DNA from: Streptomyces sp. NRRL F-2664
GTDB taxonomy: Bacteria > Actinomycetota > Actinomycetes > Streptomycetales > Streptomycetaceae
DNA length: 64,000 nucleotides
Assembly (NCBI RefSeq): GCF_000719345.1
Contig: NZ_JOFX01000027.1
Location: 1-64,000 of the forward strand
Reading direction: 5' to 3'
The notes under the pieces were generated by a model. It saw only the letters and a list, made by a program, of their open reading frames with translations, was not told where the DNA came from and ran no database searches. Positions 26,320 through 35,110 of this stretch are shown here, in pieces (position 1 is the stretch's first letter; each line of letters starts with the position of its first letter). A program made the translations under genes and the position numbers.

Positions 26320-27697
26320 GGTGGGAGCGTACGCGACGGCGGTGGTCGTGCATCGCCGCCGTGTACACGTCGGCCGTGCCGGCGGCCGCCGTGTCCCAGC
26401 CGAAGAACTGCGCGTGCCGCGCCGCCGCGGCGCCCATCCGGTCCGCGAGCCCGGGCTCGTCGACGAAGCGGCGCAGCTGCCGCGCGTAGTCCGCCGGGTC
26501 GTGGCCGGGTACGAGGATCCCCGTGACGCCGTCGTCGACGGCGACGGGCAGTCCGCCGACCTCGGCGGCCAGCACCGGGGTGCCCGCCGCCTGGGCTTCT
26601 ATGGCGACGAGCCCGAAGGACTCGCTGTAGGACGGCATGACCAGCACGGACGCCGCCCGGAACCAGTCCGCGAGCCCGTCCTGCGCGACGGGCGGGTGGA
26701 AGTGCACGAGGTCGGCGATGCCGAGTTTCGCGGCGAGCTTCTGCAGGCCTTCCGGCTTGGCGAGGCCGCTGCCGCTGGGGCCGCCGACGACGGGCACGAA
26801 GAGGCGGCGGCGCAGCGAGGGGTCGCGGTCGACGAGGACGGCGACGGCACGCAGCAGGATGTCGGGGGCCTTCAGCGGCTGGATGCGCCCGGCGAAGAGG
26901 GGTATGACGGCGTCCTGCGGGAGGCCGAGGCGGGCGCGGGCGGCGGCCCGGCCGTCGCCGACGGTGAAGCGGTCGAGGTTCACGCCGGGGTGGACGACGG
27001 CCACCTTGGCGGGGTCGGCCTCGTAGTACCGCACGAGTTCGTCGGCCTCTTCGGCGGTGTTGGCGATGAGCCGGTCGGCGGCGGAGACGATCTGCGTCTC
27101 GCCTATGACGCGGGCCGCGGGCTCGGGGGTGTCCCCCTCGGCCAGGGCGGCGTTCTTGACCTTGGCCATGGTGTGCATGGCGTGGACGAGGGGCACGCCC
27201 CAGCGCTGGGCGGCGAGCCAGCCGACGTGCCCGGAGAGCCAGTAGTGGGAGTGGACGAGGTCGTAGTACCCCGGGCGGTGGCCGGCCCAGGCCTGCATCA
27301 CGCCGTGGGTGAAGGCGCACAGCTGGGCCGGGAGCTCCTCCTTGGCGAGGCCTTCGTAGGGGCCGGCGTCCACGTGCCGCACCAGGACGCCGGGGGCCAG
27401 CTCGACGACGGGGGGCAGCCCGCCGGTGGTGGCCCGGGTGAAGACCTCGACCTCGATGTTGATCGCGGCCAGACGGCGGGCCAGTTCCACGATGTAGACG
27501 TTCATCCCCCCGGCGTCGCCGGTGCCGGGCTGGTGCAGGGGTGAGGTGTGCACGCTGAGCATGGCCACCCGGCGCGGCTTGCGGTGGTGGCCGACGGCCG
27601 GCAGGCGCAGCCGGGGCGGTTCGTGGCGGGTGGCGGCGCGGGCGGCGGCGAGGCGCCCGCTGAGGCTGCCGCCGAGGCGGGACACGTACTGGCTCAA
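26312..27697 (-). CDS. mshA: D-inositol-3-phosphate glycosyltransferase MshA
   Basis: This 461-aa GT4 glycosyltransferase performs the first committed step of mycothiol synthesis, moving GlcNAc from UDP-GlcNAc to 1L-myo-inositol-1-phosphate. The acceptor domain has [29 protein letters not shown]. The nucleotide-sugar domain has [20 protein letters not shown] and the catalytic E-x7-E segment [17 protein letters not shown]. The TTG at 27697 gives [10 protein letters not shown], which matches recalled Streptomyces MshA starts, and AGAGGAAGCG lies 5-14 bases before it. An upstream ATG would add poorly conserved residues. It is coupled to the YbjN gene downstream. Confidence 0.95.
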   Translation of the reverse strand: MSQYVSRLGGSLSGRLAAARAATRHEPPRLRLPAVGHHRKPRRVAMLSVHTSPLHQPGTGDAGGMNVYIVELARRLAAINIEVEVFTRATTGGLPPVVELAPGVLVRHVDAGPYEGLAKEELPAQLCAFTHGVMQAWAGHRPGYYDLVHSHYWLSGHVGWLAAQRWGVPLVHAMHTMAKVKNAALAEGDTPEPAARVIGETQIVSAADRLIANTAEEADELVRYYEADPAKVAVVHPGVNLDRFTVGDGRAAARARLGLPQDAVIPLFAGRIQPLKAPDILLRAVAVLVDRDPSLRRRLFVPVVGGPSGSGLAKPEGLQKLAAKLGIADLVHFHPPVAQDGLADWFRAASVLVMPSYSESFGLVAIEAQAAGTPVLAAEVGGLPVAVDDGVTGILVPGHDPADYARQLRRFVDEPGLADRMGAAAARHAQFFGWDTAAAGTADVYTAAMHDHRRRVRSHHG

Positions 27698-27938
27698 GGA
27701 AGCGCTTCCTCTCGGCTCGGACGGTGCGCGCGCGACGCTCGGACGGCAGGACGGACGGACGGCATGGCTGCGAGGGCGCGTGGGGCGCCCTGCAAGGAGT
27801 GCAACCCGGATGGCCGTCCCCCGCATTCCGGGACGGCCGCTTTTCCTGCGCGTTCCTCGGGTTTCTTCGTGTTTCCCGGACGCCGCGCGGTCCGCGGGGG
27901 TGCGCCGGGCCCTTTTCACCGCGCGGGGGCACTCCGCT

Positions 27939-27944
27939 TACCCT
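27939..27944 (+). promoter_or_regulatory. -10 element TACCCT, probable leaderless start
   Basis: TACCCT ends 6 bases before the ATG of the methyltransferase at 27951, with no ribosome site. Confidence 0.5.
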
Positions 27945-27950
27945 CGCCCC

Positions 27951-28778
27951 ATGGCCTCCCGCAGTACCCCGTCCCCGTCACCCGGCCGCGCCGCCGGCCG
28001 TCCTGTGGGTTCGGTGACGCGCGGGACGACGAATCCGAACCGGTTGCGCCGGATGGACCGCTGGATCGCCGCCTCCCACGGCGCCGCGCTGCGGCGGGCG
28101 GCGGAACCGGTGGCGGTGGACCTCGGGTACGGGGCCGCGCCCTGGACGGCGGTGGAACTGCTGGCGCGGCTGCGGGACGCGGCGCCGCGGGTGCGGGTGG
28201 TCGGTATCGAGATCGAGCCCGCGCGGGTCGCGGGGGCGAAGCCGTACGAGCGCGAGGGGCTCAGCTTCCGGCACGGCGGCTTCGAGGTCCCGCTGGAGGG
28301 CGGGGAGCGCCCGATGCTGATCCGCGCGGCGAACGTCCTGCGCCAGTACGACGAGGAGCAGGTCACGGAGGTGTGGGCGCGGCTGTGCGCGCGGCTGGCG
28401 CCGGGCGGGCTGCTGGTGGAGGGGACCTGCGACGAGATCGGGCGGCGGCACGTGTGGGTGGCGCTCGGTCCCGAGGGGCCGCGCACGGTGACGTTCGCGA
28501 CGCGGCTGGGCTCGCTGGAGCGTCCCTCGGACCTGGCGGAGCGGCTGCCGAAGGCGCTGATCCACCGCAACGTGCCGGGTGAGCCGGTGTACGCGTTCCT
28601 GCGCGACTTCGACCGGGCGTGGGCGGCGGCGGCTCCGTACGCCTCGTACGGGGCGCGGCAGCGCTGGATCCGCACGGCGCGGGCGCTGTCCGCGCACTGG
28701 CCGCTGGCGGACGGGCCCGGGCGGTGGCGGCAGGGGGAACTGACGCTGCGCTGGGAGGCGTTGCGCCCGGTGGGGTGA
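27951..28778 (+). CDS. Class I SAM-dependent methyltransferase-like protein
   Basis: The product (275 aa) has a Rossmann methyltransferase core. VAVDLGYGAAPWTAVELL is the SAM-binding motif I with an acidic start. VRVVGIEIEPARVAGAK provides the ribose-binding Glu. The catalytic half runs through ARLCARLAPGGLLVEGTCDE. The N-terminal 45 residues include a basic TTNPNRLRRMDRWIA helix. The substrate is not evident. It is divergent from mshA, and a leaderless start is likely. Confidence 0.85.
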   Translation: MASRSTPSPSPGRAAGRPVGSVTRGTTNPNRLRRMDRWIAASHGAALRRAAEPVAVDLGYGAAPWTAVELLARLRDAAPRVRVVGIEIEPARVAGAKPYEREGLSFRHGGFEVPLEGGERPMLIRAANVLRQYDEEQVTEVWARLCARLAPGGLLVEGTCDEIGRRHVWVALGPEGPRTVTFATRLGSLERPSDLAERLPKALIHRNVPGEPVYAFLRDFDRAWAAAAPYASYGARQRWIRTARALSAHWPLADGPGRWRQGELTLRWEALRPVG

Positions 28779-28943
28779 GAGCGGACCGCGGGGGAACCGG
28801 CGATCGGGGCGGGCCGTTGATCCGTGAGGGGCAGGGCTCGGGGTCCGTTGGGGCAGACAAGATCGAAACGGCATCCACAAGGGTGTCGGATTTCGACGAC
28901 TCGTGGCACCATCCCGGTGACGGTGCGAAGTTACTGATGAATA

Positions 28944-28967
28944 GTCAGATCTGATACGAGGTCTGAC
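28944..28967. promoter_or_regulatory. Inverted repeat before the NlpC/P60 gene
   Basis: GTCAGA (28944-28949) and TCTGAC (28962-28967) form a 6-bp inverted repeat around a 12-nt centre, about 20 bases before the ATG. It could be an operator or a 5' hairpin. Confidence 0.35.
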
Positions 28968-28986
28968 TCGGGTGCCTGGGGGGACC

Positions 28987-30081
28987 ATGGGGTCGGTTGG
29001 GCGACGGCGAGGCACAGGCTCTCTCGTGCTGCTGTGCGCGATGGCGGTGCTGACGGCACCGGGCCTCGCGACGGGCACGGCGTATGCGGCTCCGGCAGCC
29101 CCGGCAGCGCCCGGGGCTCCGGCGGCGCCGCTGCCCGATCCGGGCGGCAAGTCCCTGGAGCAGGTCCGCAAGGACATCGACGAGCTCTACCGGCAGGCGG
29201 GCAGCGCGACGGACGCGTACAACCTCGCGGAGGCCGAGACCAAGGCCCAGTCGGAGAAGATCGTCGAAATCGCCAACCTGATCGTCGCCGGCAAGGAGCG
29301 GATCGCGACCCTGAAGAGCCGTGCCGGCGCCGCGGCCCGCGCGCAGTACCGCGCGGGCGGCCTGCCGCCGGGCGCCCGGCTGGCGTTGAGCGACGACCCG
29401 AACCAGTTCCTCGACGGGGCGGACCGGTTGCGGCAGGGCGAGAAGGCTGCCTCCAACCTCCTGTCCGAACTGGACCGTACCCAGACGGACTTGCAGCGCT
29501 ACGCGGAGGAGGCGAGCGAGCGCTGGAAGAAGCTGGAGGAGAACCGGGTCAAGCAGGAGGAGTCCAAGAAGCAGATCGAGGCGAAGATCAAGGCCGCGGA
29601 GGAGCTGGAGAGCAAACTGGAGGCCGAGGAGAAGGCCCGGCTGATCCAGCTGGAGCAGGAAGCGCAGTACCGGGCGCAGACGGCGTGGCTGTCGTCGGGC
29701 GCGATGAAGGACGTCAACGGCAAGGCCACGGACGCCGGCAAGCGGGCCGTGCAGTTCGCGACGGCGCAGATAGGGAAGCCGTACAAGTGGGGCGCCGTCG
29801 GCCCGGACTCCTTCGACTGCTCCGGGCTGACCTCCCAGGCCTGGCGCGCTGCCGGGCGCGGCATCCCGCGCACGTCGCAGGAGCAGCTGCGGCTGCTGCC
29901 GAAGATCGCGCTGAAGGACATGCGGCCGGGCGACCTGATCATCTACTTCGACGACGCCAGCCACGTCGGCATGTACGTGGGTGACGGCGCGATGGTCCAC
30001 GCCCCCCGCCCCGGCCGCGACGTGACCATGGCGGGCGCCGGCTCCATGCCGATCAAGGCAGTGGTCCGCCCGGACGCGTGA
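28987..30081 (+). CDS. Secreted NlpC/P60 peptidoglycan endopeptidase
   Basis: This 364-aa exported cell-wall hydrolase is expected to cut stem-peptide bonds. The signal peptide (about 1-35) ends in TAYAAP. A long coiled coil rich in Lys/Glu/Gln (about 50-225) acts as spacer or regulatory arm, as in RipA/P60 proteins. The NlpC/P60 domain (about 250-364) carries the catalytic Cys in DSFDCSGLTSQAW and His in ASHVGMYVGDG; VHAPRPGRDV holds the third polar residue. ATG at 28987 follows TGGGGGGACC; a GTG at 28972 lies under that ribosome site. A role in growth or sporulation is probable. Confidence 0.92.
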   Translation: MGSVGRRRGTGSLVLLCAMAVLTAPGLATGTAYAAPAAPAAPGAPAAPLPDPGGKSLEQVRKDIDELYRQAGSATDAYNLAEAETKAQSEKIVEIANLIVAGKERIATLKSRAGAAARAQYRAGGLPPGARLALSDDPNQFLDGADRLRQGEKAASNLLSELDRTQTDLQRYAEEASERWKKLEENRVKQEESKKQIEAKIKAAEELESKLEAEEKARLIQLEQEAQYRAQTAWLSSGAMKDVNGKATDAGKRAVQFATAQIGKPYKWGAVGPDSFDCSGLTSQAWRAAGRGIPRTSQEQLRLLPKIALKDMRPGDLIIYFDDASHVGMYVGDGAMVHAPRPGRDVTMAGAGSMPIKAVVRPDA

Positions 30082-30387
30082 CCCCATCCGGACGGCACGC
30101 GCAACCGTCCGTGCCGCCCGAAACGCTCCGGACGGGCCGCCGGTGACGGGCGCCCGGTGACGGACGGCGAGCGGCCGGTGGCAACCCCGGCGGTGTGGGG
30201 GACGTCTCGTGGGGCGGGACGGAACGCGGCGCGGCCGTGAGCTTCGTCATCCGGTGAGGCCGATTTTCCCCCGTGATGACGGCATATGACGGAGGCCCGC
30301 GCCAAGAACGGCATTCCGTTCGCGGGGCAGGGACCGCTAGGGTCTGCCGGACGAGCACCCTCGGGGGGAGGGAAGGAACCGGAAACG

Positions 30388-31749
30388 ATGCCCGTACCCG
30401 TACCGCGGCAGAGGGAGACCTCCGCCACGGAGAGCGGTCAGGCCGTTCTGCACACCGCCGCACCGCCTGGCTCCACAGGTGCCGGCGTCACGCAGGCGAC
30501 CCCTCAGACCACCGCCCTGACCCTCCTGGTCATCGAGGACGACCCCGCCGGCGGGCTCACCGTCCCGGAGATCCTCGACGCCGACGGCCACCGCATCCGG
30601 CTCCGTACCGCCCGCAACCTCACCGAGGCCGAGCGGCTCCTCACCCCCGACGTGGCCTGCATCCTGCTCGACCTGTCGCTGCCCCGCGCCGGCAGCCGCG
30701 TCCCGTCCGCCACCGCCACGGCCGCCCCGGCCGTGCCGACCGGCGCGCCCGGCACGGCCACCGCCACCGCCGATCCGCAGCTCGCCGTCCTGCACCAGGT
30801 GCTGCGCCTGGCCCCGCGCCACGCCGTCCTCGTCCTCACCGACGAGGACGACGCCGAGCGCGCGGCCGAGGCCGTCCGTGTCGGGGCCCAGGACTTCCTC
30901 TTCCGCGACGAGCTGGACGGACGGCTGCTGAGCCGCGCCATCCGCTACGCCGTGGAGAGAAAACGGGCCGACATAGCCCAGTACAAACTTGCAGAATCGA
31001 AACTGCGCGCCCAGGAGAACGCCCGCCTGGAGCGCGGCCTGCTCCCCACCCCGCTCCTCGACGGCTCCGATCTGCGCTTCGCCGCCCGCTACCGCCCCGG
31101 CCGCAGCCGGGCCCTCCTCGGCGGGGACTTCTACGACACCGTCCGCACGCCCGACGGCACCGTCCACGCCATGATCGGCGACGTCTGCGGCCACGGCCCC
31201 GACGAGGCCGCCCTCGGCGTCGAGCTGCGCATCGCCTGGCGCGCCCTGACCCTGGCGGGCCTCTGCGGGGACGACCTGCTGGCCACGCTCCAGGAAGTGC
31301 TGGAGGTGGAGCGCCCCTGCGAGGAGATCTTCGCGACGCTGTGCACCGTCGACATCGCCCCGGACGGCCGCCGCGCGGGCCTGTGCCTGGCCGGACATCC
31401 GGCCCCGCTGATCTCCCGGCCGGGCCGCCGTGCGCGGCTGCTCCCGTACGAGAACAGCGGCCCCGCCCTCGGCCTGCTGCCCCGGGCCCGCTGGCCGCGC
31501 CGGCAGGTCGAGCTCGGCGGCACCTGGAGCCTGATGCTCTACACCGACGGCCTCATCGAGGGGCGGATCGGCGAGGGCAGGGAACGCCTGGGCCAGGACG
31601 GCATGGTGGAGATGATCAACCGGCACCTGGACCTGGGTCTGAGCGGTGAGGGGCTGCTGGAGGCCTCCGTGACCGAGGCGCGCCGCCTCAACGGCGGCGA
31701 GCTCACCGACGACGTGGCCGTGGTCCTGCTCTCCCGTTCCGAGGGCTGA
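30388..31749 (+). CDS. Receiver-linked PP2C/SpoIIE-type serine phosphatase (RsbU-like)
   Basis: This 453-aa protein combines an N-terminal receiver domain (about 45-195) with a C-terminal SpoIIE/PP2C phosphatase (about 240-453). Such phosphatases activate anti-anti-sigma factors. The receiver has acidic IEDD at 49-52 and phospho-acceptor Asp95 in ILLDLSLP. The conserved Lys of a canonical receiver is replaced: the region reads QDFLFRDELDG. An Ala/Thr/Pro-rich insert (about 100-128) splits the fold. Phosphatase metal ligands are in GGDFYDT, GDVCGHGPDEA and ELTDDVAVVLL. ATG at 30388 follows GGAGGGAAGGAA. An in-frame ATG at 30286 has no ribosome site. Confidence 0.9.
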   Translation: MPVPVPRQRETSATESGQAVLHTAAPPGSTGAGVTQATPQTTALTLLVIEDDPAGGLTVPEILDADGHRIRLRTARNLTEAERLLTPDVACILLDLSLPRAGSRVPSATATAAPAVPTGAPGTATATADPQLAVLHQVLRLAPRHAVLVLTDEDDAERAAEAVRVGAQDFLFRDELDGRLLSRAIRYAVERKRADIAQYKLAESKLRAQENARLERGLLPTPLLDGSDLRFAARYRPGRSRALLGGDFYDTVRTPDGTVHAMIGDVCGHGPDEAALGVELRIAWRALTLAGLCGDDLLATLQEVLEVERPCEEIFATLCTVDIAPDGRRAGLCLAGHPAPLISRPGRRARLLPYENSGPALGLLPRARWPRRQVELGGTWSLMLYTDGLIEGRIGEGRERLGQDGMVEMINRHLDLGLSGEGLLEASVTEARRLNGGELTDDVAVVLLSRSEG

Positions 31750-31769
31750 TCCGCCCGAGACCGGGCGGA
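31750..31769 (+). terminator. Terminator after the phosphatase gene
   Basis: An 8-bp stem (TCCGCCCG / CGGGCGGA) with a 4-nt loop directly follows the stop codon. Confidence 0.65.
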
Positions 31770-31787
31770 CGCCTCACCGGCTACCGG

Positions 31788-32126
31788 CTACCGGCCGCCG
31801 TTGTAGGGGCCGTACGGGCCGTCGCTGCTGCTGCCACCGCTGCGGCGGCCGCCACCCGAGACCTGCTTGAGGGCCGGCCGGACGTCCACGAAGAACACGA
31901 TGGTCGCCACCAGACCGGCGATCTGGAGGAACAGCAGCCCCAGGAAGGCGTCCACGAGCACGGTGATGCCGAGGATGACCAGCCAGAAGGTCTTGCTCTG
32001 CTTGTCGGCCGCCCGGTACGCGTCGTCCCGCGCCAGCAGCGCGAATCCGAAGGCCACCACGGCGAGCACCAGCATGGCGAGCCCGAGCAGCGGGATCACG
32101 CCTTGATCGAACCCGTCCATCAGCAT
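31788..32126 (-). CDS. DUF2516 small membrane protein
   Basis: This 112-aa protein has three or so membrane helices (GVIPLLGLAMLVLAVVAFGFALL; FWLVILGITVLVDAFLGLLFL; IAGLVATIVFFV) and a Gly/Ser-rich cytoplasmic tail ending GPYNGGR. It matches the actinobacterial DUF2516 family, which has no known function. It lies downstream of the HbhA-like gene on the same strand, as often seen in Streptomyces. Confidence 0.85.
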   Translation of the reverse strand: MLMDGFDQGVIPLLGLAMLVLAVVAFGFALLARDDAYRAADKQSKTFWLVILGITVLVDAFLGLLFLQIAGLVATIVFFVDVRPALKQVSGGGRRSGGSSSDGPYGPYNGGR

Positions 32127-32216
32127 CGCTCCGACCGCCTTCTTCTGCTCGCGCTTCGCACTTCGGGTGCCGCCTCACACCACGCTACCGGCACACGCCC
32201 CTGCATCCACCCCAAC

Positions 32217-32245
32217 GGGCCGGGCCCCTGAAGGGTGCCCGGCCC
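32217..32245 (-). terminator. Terminator after the HbhA-like gene
   Basis: A 9-bp stem (GGGCCGGGC / GCCCGGCCC) encloses a smaller CCC/GGG hairpin and lies 27 bases beyond the stop. Confidence 0.7.
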
Positions 32246-32271
32246 GCCGTACGCCCATGCGGGCGGGGTGC

Positions 32272-32829
32272 TCAGCTCGCGTCGTCCGCGCTGACGGCGG
32301 CCTTCTTGGCCCCGCCGCCCCGGCGCGCGGCCGGCTTCTTCGCGGTGGACTGCTCGTCGGCCGAGGCCTCGGCCGACGGCTCGGCGGCCGCCTCCGGCTC
32401 GGACTTCGGCTCGGGCCGCGGCTCGACGACGACCGCGATGTCGACGATCTCCTCGGAGACCCCGCCGCGCCAGGCCCGCACGGCCTGCTCACCGTGCTCG
32501 GCGACCTTGTCGTAGGTCTCCTTCGCGCGCACCGCGTACTCGGCGGCCACGCCGACACCGCGCAGCGCCAGGTCCTGGGCGGTCTCCCCGATCTTCTTCG
32601 GGTCGATCGCGCCGAACACCTCGGCGACCTTGGCGGTCACGGCGTCCTGCACAACCTTCGGGTCCGTGTTCTTCACGGCCTCGATGCGCGCGGGGGCCTC
32701 GGCGCGCAGCTGCTCGATGAGCTCCGGAACCTTCTTCGCCTGCTGGACGGCGAGATCGGCGGTGCCGGCGGCGAAGTAGAGGGGAGTGGGGTCGGTGAGG
32801 GTCTTCTTCAGGTCATCGGCGATGGCCAT
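32272..32829 (-). CDS. Heparin-binding-hemagglutinin-like helical protein
   Basis: This 185-aa protein resembles mycobacterial HbhA in layout. A helical domain (about 1-130) has repeating Val/Ala/Glu heptads (AIADDLKKTLTDPTPLYFAAG; VPELIEQLRAEAPARIEAV). An acidic linker follows (about 135-160), then a Lys/Ala/Arg-rich tail (AKKPAARRGGGAKKA). In Streptomyces its role is unknown; nucleoid or membrane association is plausible. GGGAGGACCAGC precedes the ATG at 32829. It follows the XRE regulator by 23 bases and is probably co-transcribed. Confidence 0.82.
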   Translation of the reverse strand: MAIADDLKKTLTDPTPLYFAAGTADLAVQQAKKVPELIEQLRAEAPARIEAVKNTDPKVVQDAVTAKVAEVFGAIDPKKIGETAQDLALRGVGVAAEYAVRAKETYDKVAEHGEQAVRAWRGGVSEEIVDIAVVVEPRPEPKSEPEAAAEPSAEASADEQSTAKKPAARRGGGAKKAAVSADDAS

Positions 32830-32852
32830 GTGCTGGTCCTCCCGGATCAACT

Positions 32853-33254
32853 TCAGTCGGTCTTCGACGGCATCTCGTCGGAGGGGGCGTCAGGAACTGC
32901 GGGCGCGTCGAGGGCGTTCTCCTTGCGGAACGACTCGTAGATCTGGAGCAGCACCTGCTTCTGCCGCTCGTTGATGGACGGGTCGGCGAGTATGACGGCT
33001 CGCGTCTCCACCTCGTCGCGGTCCCGCTCGTCGAGGATCCCGGCCTGCACGTACAGCGTCTCCGCGGAGATCCGCAGCGCCTTGGCCAGCTGCTGGAGGA
33101 TGTCCGCGCTCGGCTTGCGCAGCCCGCGCTCGATCTGGCTCAGGTACGGATTCGACACCCCCGCCGCGTCGGCGAGCTGCCGCAGCGAGAGCTGCGCCTG
33201 CCGCCGCTGCTCGCGGAGGTATTCGCCGAGATTCCCGACGTTGAGCGATGCCAT
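32853..33254 (-). CDS. XRE-family helix-turn-helix regulator
   Basis: This 133-aa regulator has an N-terminal Cro/C1-type HTH (about 7-66, EYLREQRRQAQLSLRQLADA; SNPYLSQIERGLRKPSADIL) and a helical C-terminal region (SINERQKQVLLQIYESFRKE) with an acidic tail. The ATG is placed at 33254, where the conserved domain begins. A perfect 8-bp inverted repeat 31 bases upstream is a likely autoregulatory operator. It sits in one operon with the HbhA-like gene, suggesting it controls that gene. Confidence 0.9.
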   Translation of the reverse strand: MASLNVGNLGEYLREQRRQAQLSLRQLADAAGVSNPYLSQIERGLRKPSADILQQLAKALRISAETLYVQAGILDERDRDEVETRAVILADPSINERQKQVLLQIYESFRKENALDAPAVPDAPSDEMPSKTD

Positions 33255-33284
33255 GCCGCCGATCCTGCCGGACCCCGCTAACTT

Positions 33285-33304
33285 TTGCAAGCAGATGCTT
33301 GCAA
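33285..33304. promoter_or_regulatory. Operator-like palindrome TTGCAAGC-AGAT-GCTTGCAA
   Basis: This perfect 8-bp inverted repeat with a 4-bp centre lies directly upstream of the XRE regulator and stands out in an otherwise GC-rich region. It is probably the regulator's own binding site. Confidence 0.6.
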
Positions 33305-33488
33305 CATCTCCCGGTGCCGCAGGCCGCAGCGGGCGCCGCTGTCCCGCTCCGGCCCGTTCTGACCTGGGAAAACTGCCTGGACTCCGGGCGGTGACCGGCA
33401 TATCTTCACCGGGCACGATCTTGGCGGGCCCCCGCACGACCGGTGGGGCCGTCCGCAGGTCATCCGTTTCCCCGGGGGGTCCACCGTC

Positions 33489-34295
33489 ATGTCCTTCACC
33501 GCGCCCGGCTCACCGCCGCCTCCGCAGCCGCCGGCCGGTCCGCAGCCGTACCCGCAGGCCGGCCCGGCGCCGTACCGGGGCCCCCACCAGGCCCCCTACC
33601 CCGGCGGGCCCGTGTATGCGGCGCCGGTGCCCCATGACGTGCTGCGCTCCCCGAAGGGGCTCGCGACGGCGCTGACCTGGCTGCTCGGCGCCTCGGCCGC
33701 GGTGCACCTCTTCTCCGCCGGCGCCGGCGCCTACGAGCAGTCGTGGTTGCGGGGCTTCTCCGGGGACACCCACTTCGACGACCTCGAACTCGGCCTGTCC
33801 CCCGCGCTCACCGTCCTCGCCGGGCTGCTCCAGCTGCTCACGGTGCTGCCCACCGTCGTCGTGTTCATCATCTGGTTCCACCGCGTGCGCACCAACGGCG
33901 GCGTCTTCCGCCCCGACGCCTTCACCCTCGGCAAGGGCTGGGCCATCGGTGGCTGGTTCATCCCCGTGGCGCACTTCGTCCTGCCCTACCAGGTCGCCCG
34001 GCAGACCTGGCGGGCCAGCACCCAGCTCGGGCCCGACGGCTCCGACCGCCCGGCGCCCGCGGCGCTGCTGACGTCCTGGTGGGTGGTCTGGGTCCTCTCC
34101 ACGATCGTGGGCCGCGTCTTCGGCCGGATCTACGCGGACGCCGACACGGTGGACGAGCTGCTCGCGGCGGGCAGGCTCGGGATCGCCTCGGACCTGGCCA
34201 CCGCGGTCGCCGGGGTGCTCGCCGTCCTCTTCGTCCGCAGGCTGACGGCGATGCAGAACACGATGGCGGCCGAGGGCCCGTACGCGCGCGCCTGA
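33489..34295 (+). CDS. DUF4328 membrane protein
   Basis: This 268-aa protein has a Pro/Gly/Tyr-rich cytosolic N-terminus (1-about 50). Four or so membrane helices follow (LATALTWLLGASAAVHLFSAG; LTVLAGLLQLLTVLPTVVVFIIW; the IGGWFIPVAHFVLPYQ region; a C-terminal pair). FIIWFHRVRTNGG and the KGWAIGGWFIPVAHF block are hallmarks of DUF4328. Function is unknown. It is divergent from the XRE operon. A G-rich TTCCCCGGGGGG region lies before the ATG. Confidence 0.87.
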   Translation: MSFTAPGSPPPPQPPAGPQPYPQAGPAPYRGPHQAPYPGGPVYAAPVPHDVLRSPKGLATALTWLLGASAAVHLFSAGAGAYEQSWLRGFSGDTHFDDLELGLSPALTVLAGLLQLLTVLPTVVVFIIWFHRVRTNGGVFRPDAFTLGKGWAIGGWFIPVAHFVLPYQVARQTWRASTQLGPDGSDRPAPAALLTSWWVVWVLSTIVGRVFGRIYADADTVDELLAAGRLGIASDLATAVAGVLAVLFVRRLTAMQNTMAAEGPYARA

Positions 34296-34326
34296 CGGCG
34301 GCGCCGCCGGGCGCCGCAACCGAGGG

Positions 34327-35097
34327 TCAGGCTGCCGCCGTGGCGATCACCACCGTCGCGTGCCGCTCCTCGCAGGTGACCGCGCGCACCGACAGGCCCG
34401 CCGAGGTCAGCGCCGACGCCGTCGACGGAGCCTGCCGGGCGCTCGTCTCGATCAGCAGCCGACCGCCCCGCGCCAGCCAGGCCGGAGCACCCGCCGCCAC
34501 CCGGCGGTGGACGTCCAGGCCGTCCGCCCCACCGTCCAGCGAGACCAGCGGCTCGTGCCGGCGCGCCTCCGACGGCATGAGGGCGATCTCCTCCGTAGGC
34601 ACGTACGGCGCGTTGACCACCAGTACGTCCACCCGGCCGCGCAGCCCGGCCGGCAGCGCCGCGTACAGATCGCCCTCCCACACCCGGCCGCCGTACGGGG
34701 CCACATTGCGCCGCGCGTACGCCAGCGCCGCCGGGTCGATGTCCGCGGCGTGCAGCTCCACACCGCCCGGCGACTGCGCCGCCACCGCCGCGCCCAGCGC
34801 GCCGACCCCGCAGCACAGGTCCAGCACCACCGCACCCGGCCGGGTCAGCGCCACCGCCTCCTGCACCAGGAACTCGGTGCGCCGGCGCGGCACGAAGGCC
34901 CCCGCACCCACATGCACGCGCAGTCCGCAGAACTCCGCCCAGCCCACGACGTGTTCGAGCGGTTCACCGCCCACCCGGCGGGCCAGCAGCTCCACCAGGT
35001 GCGCGTCGTCCCGGGCGGCGCCACGCAGCAGTTCCGCCTCCTCCTCCGCGAAGACGCATCCGGCCGCGCGCAGGGATTCCACCAGTGACGTCATCAT
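34327..35097 (-). CDS. PrmC/HemK-related protein (putative N5-glutamine methyltransferase)
   Basis: This 256-aa methyltransferase-like protein resembles release-factor methyltransferase PrmC. An N-terminal helical domain (about 1-70) is followed by a SAM fold with VVLDLCCGVGALGAAVA (motif I), AADIDPAALAYARRN (motif II) and VVNAPYVPTEEI. The last occupies the catalytic NPPY position but reads NAPY. The altered motif places it in the PrmC-related subgroup rather than PrmC proper, so true glutamine methylation is uncertain. It is a neighbour of the Eis-like gene on the same strand, 13 bases apart, so they are likely one operon. Confidence 0.87.
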   Translation of the reverse strand: MMTSLVESLRAAGCVFAEEEAELLRGAARDDAHLVELLARRVGGEPLEHVVGWAEFCGLRVHVGAGAFVPRRRTEFLVQEAVALTRPGAVVLDLCCGVGALGAAVAAQSPGGVELHAADIDPAALAYARRNVAPYGGRVWEGDLYAALPAGLRGRVDVLVVNAPYVPTEEIALMPSEARRHEPLVSLDGGADGLDVHRRVAAGAPAWLARGGRLLIETSARQAPSTASALTSAGLSVRAVTCEERHATVVIATAAA

Positions 35098-35110
35098 GTC
35101 GGTCCTCGTC

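Noticed and set aside
28779..28986. ydaO-type c-di-AMP riboswitch before the NlpC/P60 gene
   Set aside because: The gene class often has one, but I could not find the conserved riboswitch core in the 200-bp upstream region.
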